Assembly (NCBI GenBank): GCA_023014365.1
Contig: JAEBUN010000010.1
Coordinates: 1,178,001-1,242,000 of the forward strand
DNA length: 64,000 nt
Reading direction: 5' to 3'
Origin: Lepiota brunneoincarnata
Lineage: Eukaryota > Basidiomycota > Agaricomycetes > Agaricales > Agaricaceae
Position 1 is the stretch's first letter. The number at the start of each line of letters is the position of its first letter. Below the pieces are notes generated by a model. That model was given only the letters and a program-made list of their open reading frames with translations, had not been told where the DNA came from and did not search any database. The position numbers and the translations under genes were made by a program. This document shows, in pieces, positions 47,701-59,700 of the stretch.

Positions 47701-47879
47701 GTTGTTTGGATGCGCCTGAAAAAATTTCCAACCCTGGACATGTGATCAGTCCAAAATGCAATGCTTACTAATCACCAACTTCCATAAAATTGCCTTATTT
47801 TATACAGATATAGCTGCAATTCCAATCACTACAACAATATCTCTTGTTCTGTCTGAGGCATTCCGCTGGGCCATCTCTC

Positions 47880-48530
47880 ATGAATCCTTTCCCACCTGTC
47901 AATACCAAACAACTTGACACTCTATCACCATCCAAAAATCCAGCAAACAATAATATGCAAGATATTCTTGTTCCCAGCTATATGACTAATGCTGCTGAGC
48001 TTGCTCACAAAAATGTCAAGATGCAAGAACTATTCAGCCTTCAGGACATTAAACCAATGGTATGTTATTGTTCCATTAAGACCCGCTACATACATTGTAT
48101 TGCATGTCTGTCACTGCACCTTCATTGTGCCAATTAGGCAGCCATGCATGTGCTCCTGCTGAAAATGCCTGCATGGCTGCCGGCCATGCGTTGCCACAAA
48201 GGGGCCCAATGTTGCTAGCCCTGACCAAATTGCCGAATGCTACCCCACCAACACCTTCCCAATAGCAACATCCCCCTTGCCGGCAATCTGGCTTTTGTCT
48301 TGCTAAATGTTTTTATGTTAGCTGGTTTCAAAAGAGGATCTACCATATGGACTAATAGGCTGTGGCAACATAATGGCTCCGGCAGTGCCAGTAAGCCACT
48401 AGTCCCTACCAAACTTCTTCAGGACCCTTACCTGCCTGATGTCTGTGTCACCAGAGCCTCTTGGAGTGTGAGCTCTTTGCTGGGCATGCCGAAGTCAAAG
48501 CCCTCCAACACCATCTTGGCCTGAGTTACA
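47880..48530 (+). CDS. small KDZ cargo gene, unknown (start and first intron only)
   Basis: It opens with ATG 47880-47882 ('MNPFPPVNTKQLDTLS') and runs to '...SLQDIKPM' at about 48059, where GTATGT opens a likely intron ending with ATTAG near 48137. Beyond this, several short frames are open ('GNLAFVLLNVFMLAGFKRG', 'LLQDPYLPDVCVTRASW'), but I cannot decide how they join. It is divergent from the Zn2Cys6-like gene that starts at 47700. No domain was recognised. Confidence 0.35.
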
Positions 48531-49178
48531 AGGATGCAGCACACAGGCTGTACCATTCAGAGCTGCAATGGCTTGCTGTCCAGGACCAAGCCTACAAAAG
48601 ATTGTTAAGCTTACGCTAGCATGCCAATGAACTCATTGAAGAAGATATCGCCCAGAAAATCTCAAATATTGACAATGGGCAATAATTCCATCATGCGGTC
48701 TTCCCCACTCCTGATGTTGAGCTCTAGTAACAAAATTACTTATGTTAAATATTAAAATTGTAATATTGTTCTTTCCCACTCCAGATTATTTGCTATCATG
48801 CAACCTTCCTGCTGCTCATTGAATCCTGTGTCATATACATTTGGCACATTTTATGGCAGTTTTAGTGTTGGCCCTGCATTTGGCCCATGTATTAATTATA
48901 TGACTGGTACACTGGCAATATGTGTGCTGCTCATTTTGGCTTCATCAACTTTACATTCCAAACATGTTCGCTATCCATGTCAGTTGATTGCTAGGCACCC
49001 ACTACACTATTCTAGCACTACAACCTCACTCAATACTGGTGTACCACAGCCGGCCCCGGCACAGCCAACATTCCTCACAATGTATGGTTTTCACCTTGAC
49101 CCCATGGACCTTGGTCTGGTATTCCTCCTGCCCTTTGCCAACCCATCCTCTGGCACATGTATCACATCCAGCATTAGC
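48531..49178. other. no gene recognised; inner part of right KDZ end
   Basis: It includes a degenerate duplicate of the terminal inverted repeat from about 48960. Confidence 0.4.
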
Positions 49179-49715
49179 CTCCTGCCCAGCACATTGCATC
49201 AGCTTTTGCCCTTGACATTTTGCCAACTTACATCCCAGCAATTCTTGAAATGATGCTGGCTGACTGCCAGCTGGCCTCAGCACAAGTTACGTCTTGCAGA
49301 ATGTATGGCTGGTGGTGTGCCATCATATGGACCATTGTAGTACCCATACCACTGTTTGCCACCCCATTGTCTGGCACATGTATCACATCTGGCATTTGAT
49401 TTGTCAATATTTCTGGCATTCGTGAATGTATCATACTTGTCACTTTGCCACATACATTCTAATATGGAAGGACAGTTATATCTAGGTTGTGCTGGCCCAC
49501 CCCTCCCAGATTGCCGCTTTCCACTCCCTAACCTGGAATTTCTAGTACCCATGATCCTGACCTCTTAGGACCTCTTTGACCGTGGGATAAGATCCGGGCA
49601 TGAAGATTTATGGTGAGGTAGCAGAGCCAGCGGGCCCGCTGGCTCCCATTCACTTGATACAGTGTATGCGTTTGCTGGCCCCACTCATTCGATACAATGT
49701 AGGTTGACTATGTGA
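49179..49715 (-). repeat. KDZ element right terminal inverted repeat
   Basis: Reverse complement of the left repeat. The palindrome GCCAGCGGGCCCGCTGGC lies at about 49628-49645. A degenerate partial duplicate of the inner part lies just inside, at about 48960-49178. Confidence 0.88.
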
Positions 49716-50035
49716 GAGTTCCACCCCATTGTCACTATGGGTGGACTGAGAGTATACCCTTCCCTAGGGGATGTCAATTGGTGGACACCAGCTTTCACAC
49801 CTTGCATCCAATTTGATATAACAGGACCAAGCAAGTCAGCTTTCCCACTCTACAAAGGGGAAGCATTAACAGGCAGTCAGGCCAAGTGTACTGGCTGGTC
49901 AAGTAAGTGAGTACCATTGTTTTGGGAATTAGGGAGGTTGAATGCTGGGACCATATGTGACCCTATCTAGTATACTTCTTGATAGATAGCTGGGGGAAGA
50001 CTGGCATATTCTGAACCTAGTCATTGATACTCCTC

Positions 50036-50282
50036 TTATGATTAATGGAATAGTTGGGGGATGTGGTATTGAGTCACTAGAGGTGAAATTCTTGGATTGA
50101 CTCAAGACTGACTATTGCAAAAGCATTTGCCAATAATCTTTTCATTAATTAAGAATGAAGGTTAGGGGATTGAAAATGATCAGTTACCATTGTTGTCTTA
50201 ACAGTAAACTATGTTGACTAGGGATTGGGCAACCTCAAATTTGATGTGTTACTTGGCACCTTACCAGAAATCAAAGTCTTTT
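50036..50282 (+). rRNA. decayed fragment of nuclear 18S (SSU) rRNA gene
   Basis: Recognisable SSU signatures in order: AGAGGTGAAATTCTTGGATT (about 50079-50098), AAAGCATTTGCCAA (50129-50142), TTTTCATTAATTAAGAATGA, GGTTAGGGGATTGAAAATGA, GTCTTAACAGTAAACTATG and CACCTTACCAGAAATCAAAG. Most differences from the usual eukaryotic sequence are CpG to TpG/CpA (for example GGGGATCGAAAACGATCAG reads with TG and TGATCAG). About 250 nt only, so it is a pseudogene. No 5.8S, 28S or ITS was seen nearby. Confidence 0.93.
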
Positions 50283-50324
50283 AGGGCAGGCCCTGGCCAG
50301 CTTGGGCCCAGGCTCAATTTTTGC

Positions 50325-50455
50325 TACATTACTGCACATGATTGCACACTACTGCACATTACCATATATTACTGCATATTACCACATATTACTGCACATT
50401 ACTGCACATTACCACACATTACCACACATTACCGCACATTACCACCACTTTACTG
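50325..50455 (+). repeat. 10-bp minisatellite (ATTACYRCAC)n
   Basis: About twelve imperfect copies of ATTACCACAC or ATTACTGCAC directly after the 18S fragment. Confidence 0.85.
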
Positions 50456-50504
50456 TGATACTACTGTGACACTAGTGCAGTAAGGTGCAGTAGTGGTGGC
50501 AGTA

Positions 50505-51477
50505 AATTCACTATGCCCAGCTGTGGACAAGCGTTGTTGCTTTCAACATTACCCAGTTCTTCCCTTCACTGAATCATGATATGATTCTGGTGATCCTTTC
50601 ATGGTTGGGGTTCATGCCAGAGCTGGTGCAATTCTTTGGCTCCTACTTGGTCAGGAGGTCTACCACCTATTTGTGGAACTCCTTCCAGTCTGACCCCAGG
50701 CAGGCAAATGTGGGTGTGGGGTAGGGCTCTGCTCTGTCCCCAGTCTTGTCTGCACTGTACCTCGCCCCCCTGGTATATCTGTATTACCAGAGGACCCCTG
50801 GCCTCAGTATTAACATGCTTTCATATGTTGATGACAGGACCCTCATTATCCAATCCAAGACCTGGGAGGACAACATATCTGCTCTGCAGGTGGCTTACCA
50901 TTGCATACATGGGCTCTTTGATTCTTTTGGCCTCACACTTGAGCACACCAAGTCTGAGGTCTTTCACTTCTCTCAGAGCCCGAGGGATGCCAATCTGCCC
51001 ATTGACCTGGGCTTCCATCCATACATAGGGGTGACCCCTTTGAAACCTAAGCCGTATTGGCAGTACTTGAGTTTCTACTTTGACCATGCTCTCACTTTCC
51101 ACAAGCATATGCACTACTATTCTACCAAGGCATTCTCCACAGTTGGTGTGATGGGGATGCTTGGTAATTCAACCCAGGGGTTGCTTCCTGACCAGAAGTG
51201 CCTCCTGTACTGGTCCTGCATGGTTCCTATAGCTATGTATGGTTTCTGCATGTGGTATCACAAGGGTTTCCACATAACAAGGGGATCCTCAAGATGTTCA
51301 ACTCCATGCAGTGGTGAGCTGCTAATTGGATTGTCAGTGCATTTCACACATCCCCTACTGGTGGGCCTTCTGCCCTTTTGGTTGCATCTCAAGAAGCTGG
51401 CCTCCTGTATGATATTCTGGGTTGCCACTCTTGCAGCGAATCACCTGCTTTGGCCCTTACTGGGCTATGAGTTTTTT
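50505..51477 (+). pseudogene. LINE copy A: reverse transcriptase fragment
   Basis: The frame contains 'TQFFPSLNHDMILVILSW', 'LSPVLSALYLAPLVYLYYQ' and the RT active-site box 'MLSYVDDRTLI' (about 50816-50848), then the thumb region 'YWQYLSFYFDHALTFHKH'. A TAG near 50720 breaks it. The 5' part (endonuclease, ORF1) is absent. It ends where an oligo-T of another LINE begins at 51478. The RT family, with Y-V-D-D rather than F-A-D-D, is the same as in the copies at 56720-60165. Confidence 0.82.
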
Positions 51478-53880
51478 GTTTTTTTTTTGAAATCAACAAT
51501 TTATAACATGGTGCTCAAATGCAGTCTGCATGCACTAACTACAACAAAGTAACTAGTACATGGTATAACTACCAGTGAAGGTAGGGGAGAAAGCCCCGCT
51601 GGCTTGAAAGGCTACACAGCTTAAAGAAGTGCGCATAGGTGAAGAGTCCGCTACCCCAACAAAAACCAGGGCATGGCAGACGAGGGGTGGATAGGGCCCA
51701 AAGGTCCCCCCCTCAAAGGGGATTAGGGGTCAATTCCCTGGTAAATCCCTACACCCTGCAGGCAGAGGCTCTAAGAGCTTTAGGTCCCCCCCTGATCAGG
51801 GTAATATGTCAATTCACAGTAAATCACTTCAAGCCACCTGAAGGCAGCCAGTGAATAACTGTGGACTCCTCGAGACCTAAGCCCATGAGGGGGGAATAAC
51901 CATAAGGCACTTCCCAGTTATCCCACTCCCTCAGGAGGGCAGGATTGGAACAAAAATGCAGATGGATTACACTCCAGAAAGCCCAGAAGGGTGTCAAGGT
52001 CACAGGGTAAGCTGCCACACCATGTATACTTTGGACAGGGAGTGAGAATGTGAGTGCGGGTTTCAAGCCACAACCCACAAGGACAGGAGTGATCCTCCTA
52101 GGGATGGAATCTAGCTCTGGGTTGCCACTCTTGCAGCAGATCATCCGCTTTGGCCCTTGCTAGGCCATGAGTTCAGGGGGAGCTCCCTGGAGCACCCTCA
52201 GTCTATCTCCTCTCTCACCCCTGTGCTGCAGCCTAAGGTGAGGAGTGCTCTCATGGAGGTACAGAACATACTCCCACAGCTTACTGAGCCATTCTCTCCA
52301 TTTGTGGATGAGAACAGGCTAGGTCTCCATCTTTTGGACCACTTTTCTGAGCAGATCAAATTATGCTGTGCATCATTGATCTGGAAGGGGATTTGAAGCA
52401 ATGACATCTCAACAGACTGCATGCCTCTATTCAGAGGGCACAGGCTGACCTGTCATCTGCTTGCATAGCAGCTGGTGCTCACTGGCTGCCATGTGGGAGG
52501 CTGCAGGCCATTTGGGTGGCTTGCATGTTTGCAGGTGGGCACTTGGTCAGACAGGCCAGGCAGGCCATGGGGAGAGTTCTGCTCACTGATGCGGAGCTCC
52601 ACTCCATTAGATTGGGAGTAGGCATGGTCTTGGATCATGCTGAAACTGATCACATTTTTATCTACACCAGCTCTGCAGGCTCCACCTACAGAGCTGTGGA
52701 TCCTTCTGTGCATACTGGCCAGGCTCATTCCCTGGAGGTTTGTTGGTCTCTGGATCACTGGTTGTCTGCCAAGGCCCAGCAGACCATTACTTTCTGGCAG
52801 GTGCCTTTGGGCTCTGTTGTAGAGCTTCACTCTGATGCTGTTGCAATAGCAAAGGAGCTCTGTGTATCATTGGATGTCCGCCTGGTGACTACTATCGACT
52901 CTCTCCAGGCTAAGGTCACAAGAGGGTGTATTGACAAGTGGGTGAACATGTTTTGCTTGCCCTTGTATCAGGGTAGGAACTTCCTCCCCCTGTTGGACTC
53001 CCTCAGGAAGCCTCTCCAACCCTCATACCTCTCTAGAGGTACCTGGCTCCAGGAAATTGGTCCTTGGATGTCTGTTGCTGGCACAGCGCAGGCAGTCCAC
53101 ACCATACTCAGTCATGCCCCTATCGGGGAGTACCATGCTAGATTTCATCCCCAGGAGGATCACTCCTGTCCCTGTGGGTTGCAGCTTGAAACCTGCACTC
53201 ACATACTCACTTCTTGTCTGAAGTATGCACAGCATGGTGGCTTACCCCACAACCTTGATGCTCTGCTGGGCTTTCTGGAATGAAATCCATCTGCGTTTTC
53301 ATTCCAATCCTGCCCCTCTGAGGGAGTGGGATAACTGGGGAGGGCCTTTGGGTTATTCCCCCCTCATGAGCTTAGGTCTTGAGGAGTCCACAGTTATTCA
53401 CCAGCCACCCTTGGGTGGCTTGAAGTGATTTACTGCAAACTGACGCATTACCCTGATAAGGGGGGGACCTAAAGCTCTTAAAGCCTTAGCCTGCGGGATG
53501 TAGGGATTTGCAGGGAATTGACCCCTAACCCCCTTCAGGGGGGGGACCTTTAGGCCCTATCCACCCCTCATCTGTCACACCCTGGTTTTCGTTGGGGTAG
53601 TGAGCTCTTCACCCACACACACTTTTTTATGGAGTGTAGCCTTTCAAGCCAGCAGGGCTTTCTCCCCTACCTTAATTGGTAGTTATACCATGTGTTAGTT
53701 GCTTTGTTGTAGCTAGTGCACATGGACTGCATTCAAGCACCACATTATAAATTGTTGATTTCAAAAAAAAAAAAAAAAGATGGAATCTAGCGTGGTACTC
53801 CCCAATAGGGGCATGACCAAGTATGGTGCAGACTGCCCATGCTGTGCCAGCAATGGACATCCTGTCCAAGGAGCCCCTTG
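51478..53880 (-). mobile_element. LINE copy M, minus strand, interrupted by copy E
   Basis: It starts with oligo-T plus the 3'-end motif (complement of TATAAATTGTTGATTTC) at about 51480-51510 and continues in reverse to 52114. After copy E it resumes at 53779-53880, where the complement of the C-terminal finger region is readable. It is 5' truncated. Confidence 0.75.
52115..53778 (+). mobile_element. LINE copy E: RNase H and C-terminal finger, with poly-A
   Basis: 5'-truncated copy inserted in copy M, flanked by the 12-bp duplicate GATGGAATCTAG (52103-52114 and 53779-53790), ending with A16 (53763-53778). The open part 52516-53283 encodes an RNase H-like domain ('DHIFIYTSSAGS', 'QAHSLEVCWSLDHWL') and then 'GTWLQEIGPWMS', 'HAPIGEYHARF' and the finger 'CPCGLQLETCTHILTSC'. 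The 3' UTR contains stretches of G and C runs conserved in all copies. Confidence 0.85.
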
Positions 53881-55098
53881 CAGGCAAACTCCATGTGATC
53901 CCAACATGGCCCACTTGGCATAAGATGAGTGCTACAGTGCCTATTACTCCCATGCTGGACTGAGCTTTACTCACCATAGACACAGGCAGGGGCCTCTCCT
54001 ATAGGTGGTGCACCTGGGGGCATGGGTCAGCACACTAACAGCCTCCCTAATTGGTGTGGCACTAAAGCCAATAGGCCAGACTTACATGAGGCAGTGCGAA
54101 AACGCAGAACACCCCAAACCTGTTGCCCTCCAAATTAGGTAATCCCTGGGGTAGCAGGTCAGCACAGAAGGCCTTCCTAAAGGGTGTACAAGGTGGGCTA
54201 AACTCCACTACTCAACTCACTGGCTCATGCTAGAACTACTGACATGGTAACAACTCAAACCGATAAACCCAGATCTTACCCAGGATCAATCAACAGCAGA
54301 TCTTAATCTCTTGAGCCAGTTTGCCATTCTCCAAATGAACCACTACAGCCCAGTGGCTACCCAGGGTGTGACCCCTGGACCACCTTCCCATTACCCAGCA
54401 GCCAGTTCATGATCAAGATCCAGTTGCCCAGATTTGTGATAAGCATGGATCCCCATATAACTGTCTGGGCTTACTGTCTTGCAGGGGCCACTACCAGGAT
54501 GGAAGTCACAGTGTGAGAGCTGCCCCAGAGTTTGGGTGATCCCTACTAATGTCCTGCACCTGGCTAAGCTTTACTTGCTTGGAATGCAGGAGGGGGGTGG
54601 CCTGTCCTCTCAGTTGGCTTGTTCTCACCTTGATGCCCCCTCTTACTGTCCCCTATCCTCTTGGTCCCTTGTGGGCATGCCCTTGTTTTCAAGCAGGAGA
54701 CTCCCTACTCACAAGGGGATATTTGGGGGAAGTGCACTTACTACAGGTTTCACAAGAGCTTAGCAAGGAGTGCGGTTGTCCCACTGCAAACCCACCCAGG
54801 ATGTGCCCAGGGGGACTCCTAACCCATTTTGACCAGCCAGGGATCCACTGACCCCAGCAGTGACCACCCAGAATTGCTAGCTCATCAGGTGGCCAGCATA
54901 CCCAGCCATTAAGCACCTTTGCCAAGGGCGCACCCAACTCCCTAACACCCCAGACAGCCCCAGGACACTCCAGAAGGGTGAAGAGAGGTGGAATAGTGTA
55001 GACAACCCACTAAAAACAGGATGGCTACCTGTAGATTAGAAGTAGAAAATAATATAAGAGGGGGATGATGGTGGTAAGAGGGAAAGAAGCATGATGTA
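53881..55098. other. unassigned repeat-like sequence
   Basis: No convincing gene. G/C runs and several TGGGG..CCCCA-type words suggest an old repeat or SINE, but I could not match it to another part of the window. Confidence 0.35.
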
Positions 55099-56719
55099 CT
55101 GGGCCATGAGTTCAGGGGGAGCTCTCTGGAGCACCCTCATTCTATTTCCTCTCTCACCCCTGTGCTTTGGCCTAAGGTGAAGAGTGCTCTTATGGAGGTA
55201 CAGACTGTGCTCCCATAGCTTACTGAGCTGTTCTCTCCATTCACAGACAAGAATAGACCAGGTCTCCATCTATTGGACCACTTCTCGGAGCAGATCAAAT
55301 TCATGCTGTACACCATTGATCCAGAGGGGGATTCGAAGCAATGGCATCTCAATGGACTGCATGCCTCTATTTGGAGGGGGCAGGCCAACCTTTCATCTGC
55401 CTGCATAGCAGCTGGTGCCCACTGGCTGTCATGTGGGAGACTGCAGGCTGTCTCAGCAGCTTGCATGTTTGCAGGCAGGCACTTGGTCAGGCAGGCCAGG
55501 CAGGCTGCAGGGAGGGTTCTGCTTGTTGATGCGGAGCTCCACTCCATTCAACTGGGAGTAGGCATAGTCCTGGACTGTGCCAAAACTGATCACATCCTTA
55601 TCTACACCAGCTCTATGGGCTCTGCCTGCAGAGCTATGGACCCTTCTGTGCATGCTGGCCAGGCTCATTCCTTGGAGGTTTGCCAGTCTCTGGATCACTG
55701 GTTGTCTGCTAAGGCCCAGTGGACCATTACTTTCTGGTAGGTGCCCTTGGGCTCTGTTACAGAGCTTCACTCTGATGCTGTTGCAATGGCGAAGGAGCTT
55801 TGTGTGTCACTGGGTGTTTGCCTGGCAACTACTATTGACTCTCTCCAGGCTAAGGTCATGAGAGGGTGCATCAACAAGTGGGTGAATATGTTTTGCTCAC
55901 CCTTGTATTGGGGCAGGAACTTCCTCCCCCTGTTGGACTCCCTTGGGAAGCCTCTCCAACCCTCATACCTCTCCGGAGGTACCTGGCTCCAGGAAATTGG
56001 CCCTCAGATATCTGTTACTGGTACAGTGTGGGCAGTCTGTACTATACTTGGTCACACCCCTATTGGGGAGTACCGCACTAGATTCTACCCCCAGGAGGAT
56101 CACTCCCGTCCCTGTGGGTTGCGGCTTGAGACCTGCACTCACATTCTCACTTCTGGTCCAAAGTACATGCAGTGTAGCGGCTTACCCTGTGACCTTGACA
56201 CCCTTCTGGGCTTTCTGGAGCAAAATCCCTCTGCATTTTTGTTCCAATCCTGCCCTCTTGAGGGAGTGGGATAACTGGGGAGGGCCTTCAGATTGTTCCC
56301 CCCCTGTGGGCTTCATCCTCAAGGAGTCAATGGTTATTTGCCCTCCACTTTTGGGTGGGGTGTAGCAATTTATGGTGAATTGATGCCTAACCTTGTAAAG
56401 AGGGGGACCTGAGGCTCTTAGAGACTTAGTCTGCAGGGTGTAGGGATTTATGGAGAATTGACTCCTAACCCCCTTCGGGGGGGGGACCTGTTGGCCCTAT
56501 CCACCCCTCATCTGTCACACCCCAGTTTTCATCAGGGTAGTGAGCTCTTCACCCATGTGTACTTCTTTATGGAGTGTAGCCTTTTGAGTCAGTGGGACTC
56601 TCTTCCCTACCTTTAGTGGTAGTTATACCCTGTATTAGTTCCCTTGTATGTAGCTAGTGCAAGCGGACTGCATTTGAGCACTGCATTATAAATTGTTGAT
56701 TTCAAAAAAAAAAAAAAAA
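55099..56719 (+). mobile_element. LINE copy F: RNase H and finger, with poly-A
   Basis: It begins at CTGGGCCATGAG, the same internal region as copies E and G, and ends with A16 (56704-56719). Coding text includes 'LDCAKTDHILIYTSS', 'GTWLQEIGPQIS' and 'CGLRLETCTHILTSG', where the last finger cysteine is lost. Two TAG codons interrupt it. No clean target duplication was found. Confidence 0.8.
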
Positions 56720-59700
56720 GACCATGTTATGTGGTCATACCTGAAGGACATTGTGGCAGACCGAGTGTCTTGCTGCATGTTTGTTGGCCTCATGAATGCC
56801 TGCCCATCAGTGGGGCATTGGCTTAACTATTTCAAGGAGTCTAACTCAGTGGTCATACCAAAGCTGGGGAAGCCCTCATACTCCATGCCCAAGGCCTTTA
56901 GGCCTATTGTGCTACTTAACACATTGGGCAAGCTTGTTGAGAAGATGATCTCCAACCGCCTCCAATTTGACTGCGTCAAGTAGGGGGTGTTTCATCCTAA
57001 CCAGGTAGGCAGCATATGCCAGAAGTCCACTGAGGATACCAGGTTGATCCTCACCCATCTTGTTCATGCAGGGTGGGCATGAGGGCTGCAGACAAGCATT
57101 GTTGCTTTTGACATTGCTCAGTTTTTTCCTTCGCTGAATCATGATATGATTCTGGCAATTCTTTCATGGTCAGGGTTCACACTGGAGCTGGTGTGATTCT
57201 TTGGCTCCTACTTGGTCAGGAGGTCTACCACCTATTTGTGGAATTCCTTCCAGTCTGACCCCAGGCAGGCGGATGTGGGCATGGGGCAGGGCTCTATTCT
57301 GTCTCCAGTCCTGTCTGCTCTGTACTTAGCACCCCTGGTCTATTTGTATTACCAGAGGACCCCTGGCCTCGGCATCAACATGCTTTCATATGTTGATGAC
57401 AGGACTCTCATAGTCCAGTCCAAGACCTGGGAGGACAATGTCTCTCTGCCCTGCAGGCAGCTTACCATTGCATGCATGGGCTTTTTGATTCTTTTGGCCT
57501 CATGCTTGAGCACACCAAGTCTGAGGTCTTTCACTTCTCTTGGAACCTGAGAGATGCCAACCTGCCCATTGACCTAGGCTTTTGTCTGTACATGGGAGCA
57601 ACCCCCTTTGAGACCGAAGCCATACTGGCAGTACTTGGGTTTCTATTTTGACCATGCTCTTACTTTCCACAAGCATGTCCATTACTATTCTACCAAAGTG
57701 TTCTCCACAGTTGGTACAATGGGAATGCTTGGTAATTCAACCCAGGGGCTGCTTCCTGACCAGAAGCGCCTCCTCTACCAGTCCTGTGTGGTTCCCATTG
57801 CCATGTATGGGTTCTGTATGTGGTATCACAAGGGTTTCCGTAACAAGGGAATCCTCAAGATGTTTAACTCCATGCAGTGGCACACTGCTAACTGGATTGT
57901 TGGTGCATTCTTTTTTTTTTTTTTTTGAAATCAACAATTTATAATGCAGTGCTTGAATGCAGTCTGCGTGCACTAGCTACATACAAGGCAACTAATACAG
58001 GGTATAACTACGTTGAGGTCATGGGGTAACCTGCCATGTCATATATACTTCGGACAGGAAGTGAGAATGTGAGTGCGGGTTTCAAGCTGCAGCCCACAAG
58101 GACAGGAGTAATCCTCCTGGGGGTGGAATCTAGTGTGGTACTCCCCAATAGGGGCATGACCAAGTATAGTGCAGGCTGCCCATGCTGTGCCAGTGACAGA
58201 CATCCGAGGACTGATTTCTTGGAGCCAGGTACCACTGGAGAGGTACAAGGGTTGGAGAGGCTTCCCTAGGGAGTCCAACAGGGGGAGGAAATTCCTACCC
58301 CAATACAAGGGCAAGCAAAACATGTTCACCCACTTGTCAATACACCCCCTCATGACCTCAGCCTAGAGGGAGTCAATTGTGGTCACTGGGTGAGTACCCA
58401 GCAAGATGCAAAGCTCCTTTGCCATTGCAATTGTTGGTGCATTCTGCATACCCCCCACCAGGGGGACAGAGGCCCTTCTGGTTGCATCTCAAGAAGCTGG
58501 CTTCCCAAACAATATTCCAGGTCACCACTCTTGTGGCAAATCATCCGCTTCAGCCCTTGCTGGGCCATGAGTTCAGGTGGAGCTCCCCAGAGCACCCTCA
58601 TTCTATTTCCTCTCTCACCCTAGCACTTTGGCCCAAGGTAAAGAGTGCTCTTATGGAGGTACAAAGCATGCTCCCACAACTCACTGAGCTGTTCTCTCCG
58701 TTCATGAATGAGAATAGGCCAGGTCTCTGTCTTTTGGACCGCTTCTCAGAGTGGGTCAAATTTATGCTCTACACCGTTGATCCAGAGGGGGATTCAAAGC
58801 AACAGCATCTTGACGGTCTGCACACCTCTATTTGGAGGGTGCAGGCCAACCTATTGTCTGCTTGCATAGTAGCTGGTGCCCACTGGCTGCCATGTGGGAG
58901 GCTGCAGGCTGTTTTGGTGGCTTGCATGTTTGCAGGTGGGTGTTTGGTCAGGCAGGCCAGGCAGGCTGCAGGGAGGGTTCTGCTTGCTGATGTGGAGCTC
59001 CACTCCATTCAATTGGGAGTAGGCATGGTCCTGGACCATACTGAAACTGATCACATCTTTATCTACACCAACTCCACAGGCTCTGCCCGCAGAGCTGTGG
59101 ATCCCTCTGTGCATGCTGGCCAGGCTCATTCCCTGGAGGAGTGCTGGTCTCTGGATCACTGGTTGTCTGCCAAGGCCCAGTGGACCATTACTTTCTGGCA
59201 GGTGCCTTCAGGCTCTGTTGCAGAGCTTCACTCTGACACTGTTGTGATGGTGAAGGAGCTTCATGTATTACTGGATGTCTGCCCAGCGACCACTATTGAC
59301 TCTTGCTGAGCTGAGGTCATGAGAGGGTGCATCAATGAGTGGGTGAATATGTTTCACTTGCCCTTGTATCAGGGCAGGAATTTCCTCCCCCTATTGGACT
59401 CCCTTGGAAAGCCTCTCCAACCCTCATATCTCTCCGGAGGTACATGGCTCCAAGAAATTGGCCCTTGGATGTCTGTTGCTGGCACAGTGTGGGCAGTCCA
59501 TACTATACTCAGTCATGCCCCTATCAGGGAGTACTGTGCTAGATTCCATCTTCAGGAGGATCACTCCTGTCCTTGTAGGTTGTGGCTTGAAACCTGCACC
59601 CACATCCTCACTTCTTGTCCAAAGTACACACAGTGTGGCAGCTTACTCCATGACCTCAACACCCTTCTGGGCTTTCTGGAACCAAATCCTTCTGCATTTT

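Larger units (their letters stand above)
34689..49715 (-). mobile_element. KDZ-superfamily DNA transposon, ~15 kb, with cargo genes
   Basis: Terminal inverted repeats of about 535 bp lie at 34689-35222 and 49179-49715. The direct repeat AGAGTTCCA (8-9 bp, 34680-34688 and 49715-49723) flanks the element. KDZ transposons are known to make 8-bp duplications. Inside are a KDZ transposase with a Cys-rich N-terminus, a divergent partner gene, a Zn2Cys6-like gene, two further genes, and a solo Ty3-A LTR inserted later. The strand given is that of the transposase. Confidence 0.85.
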
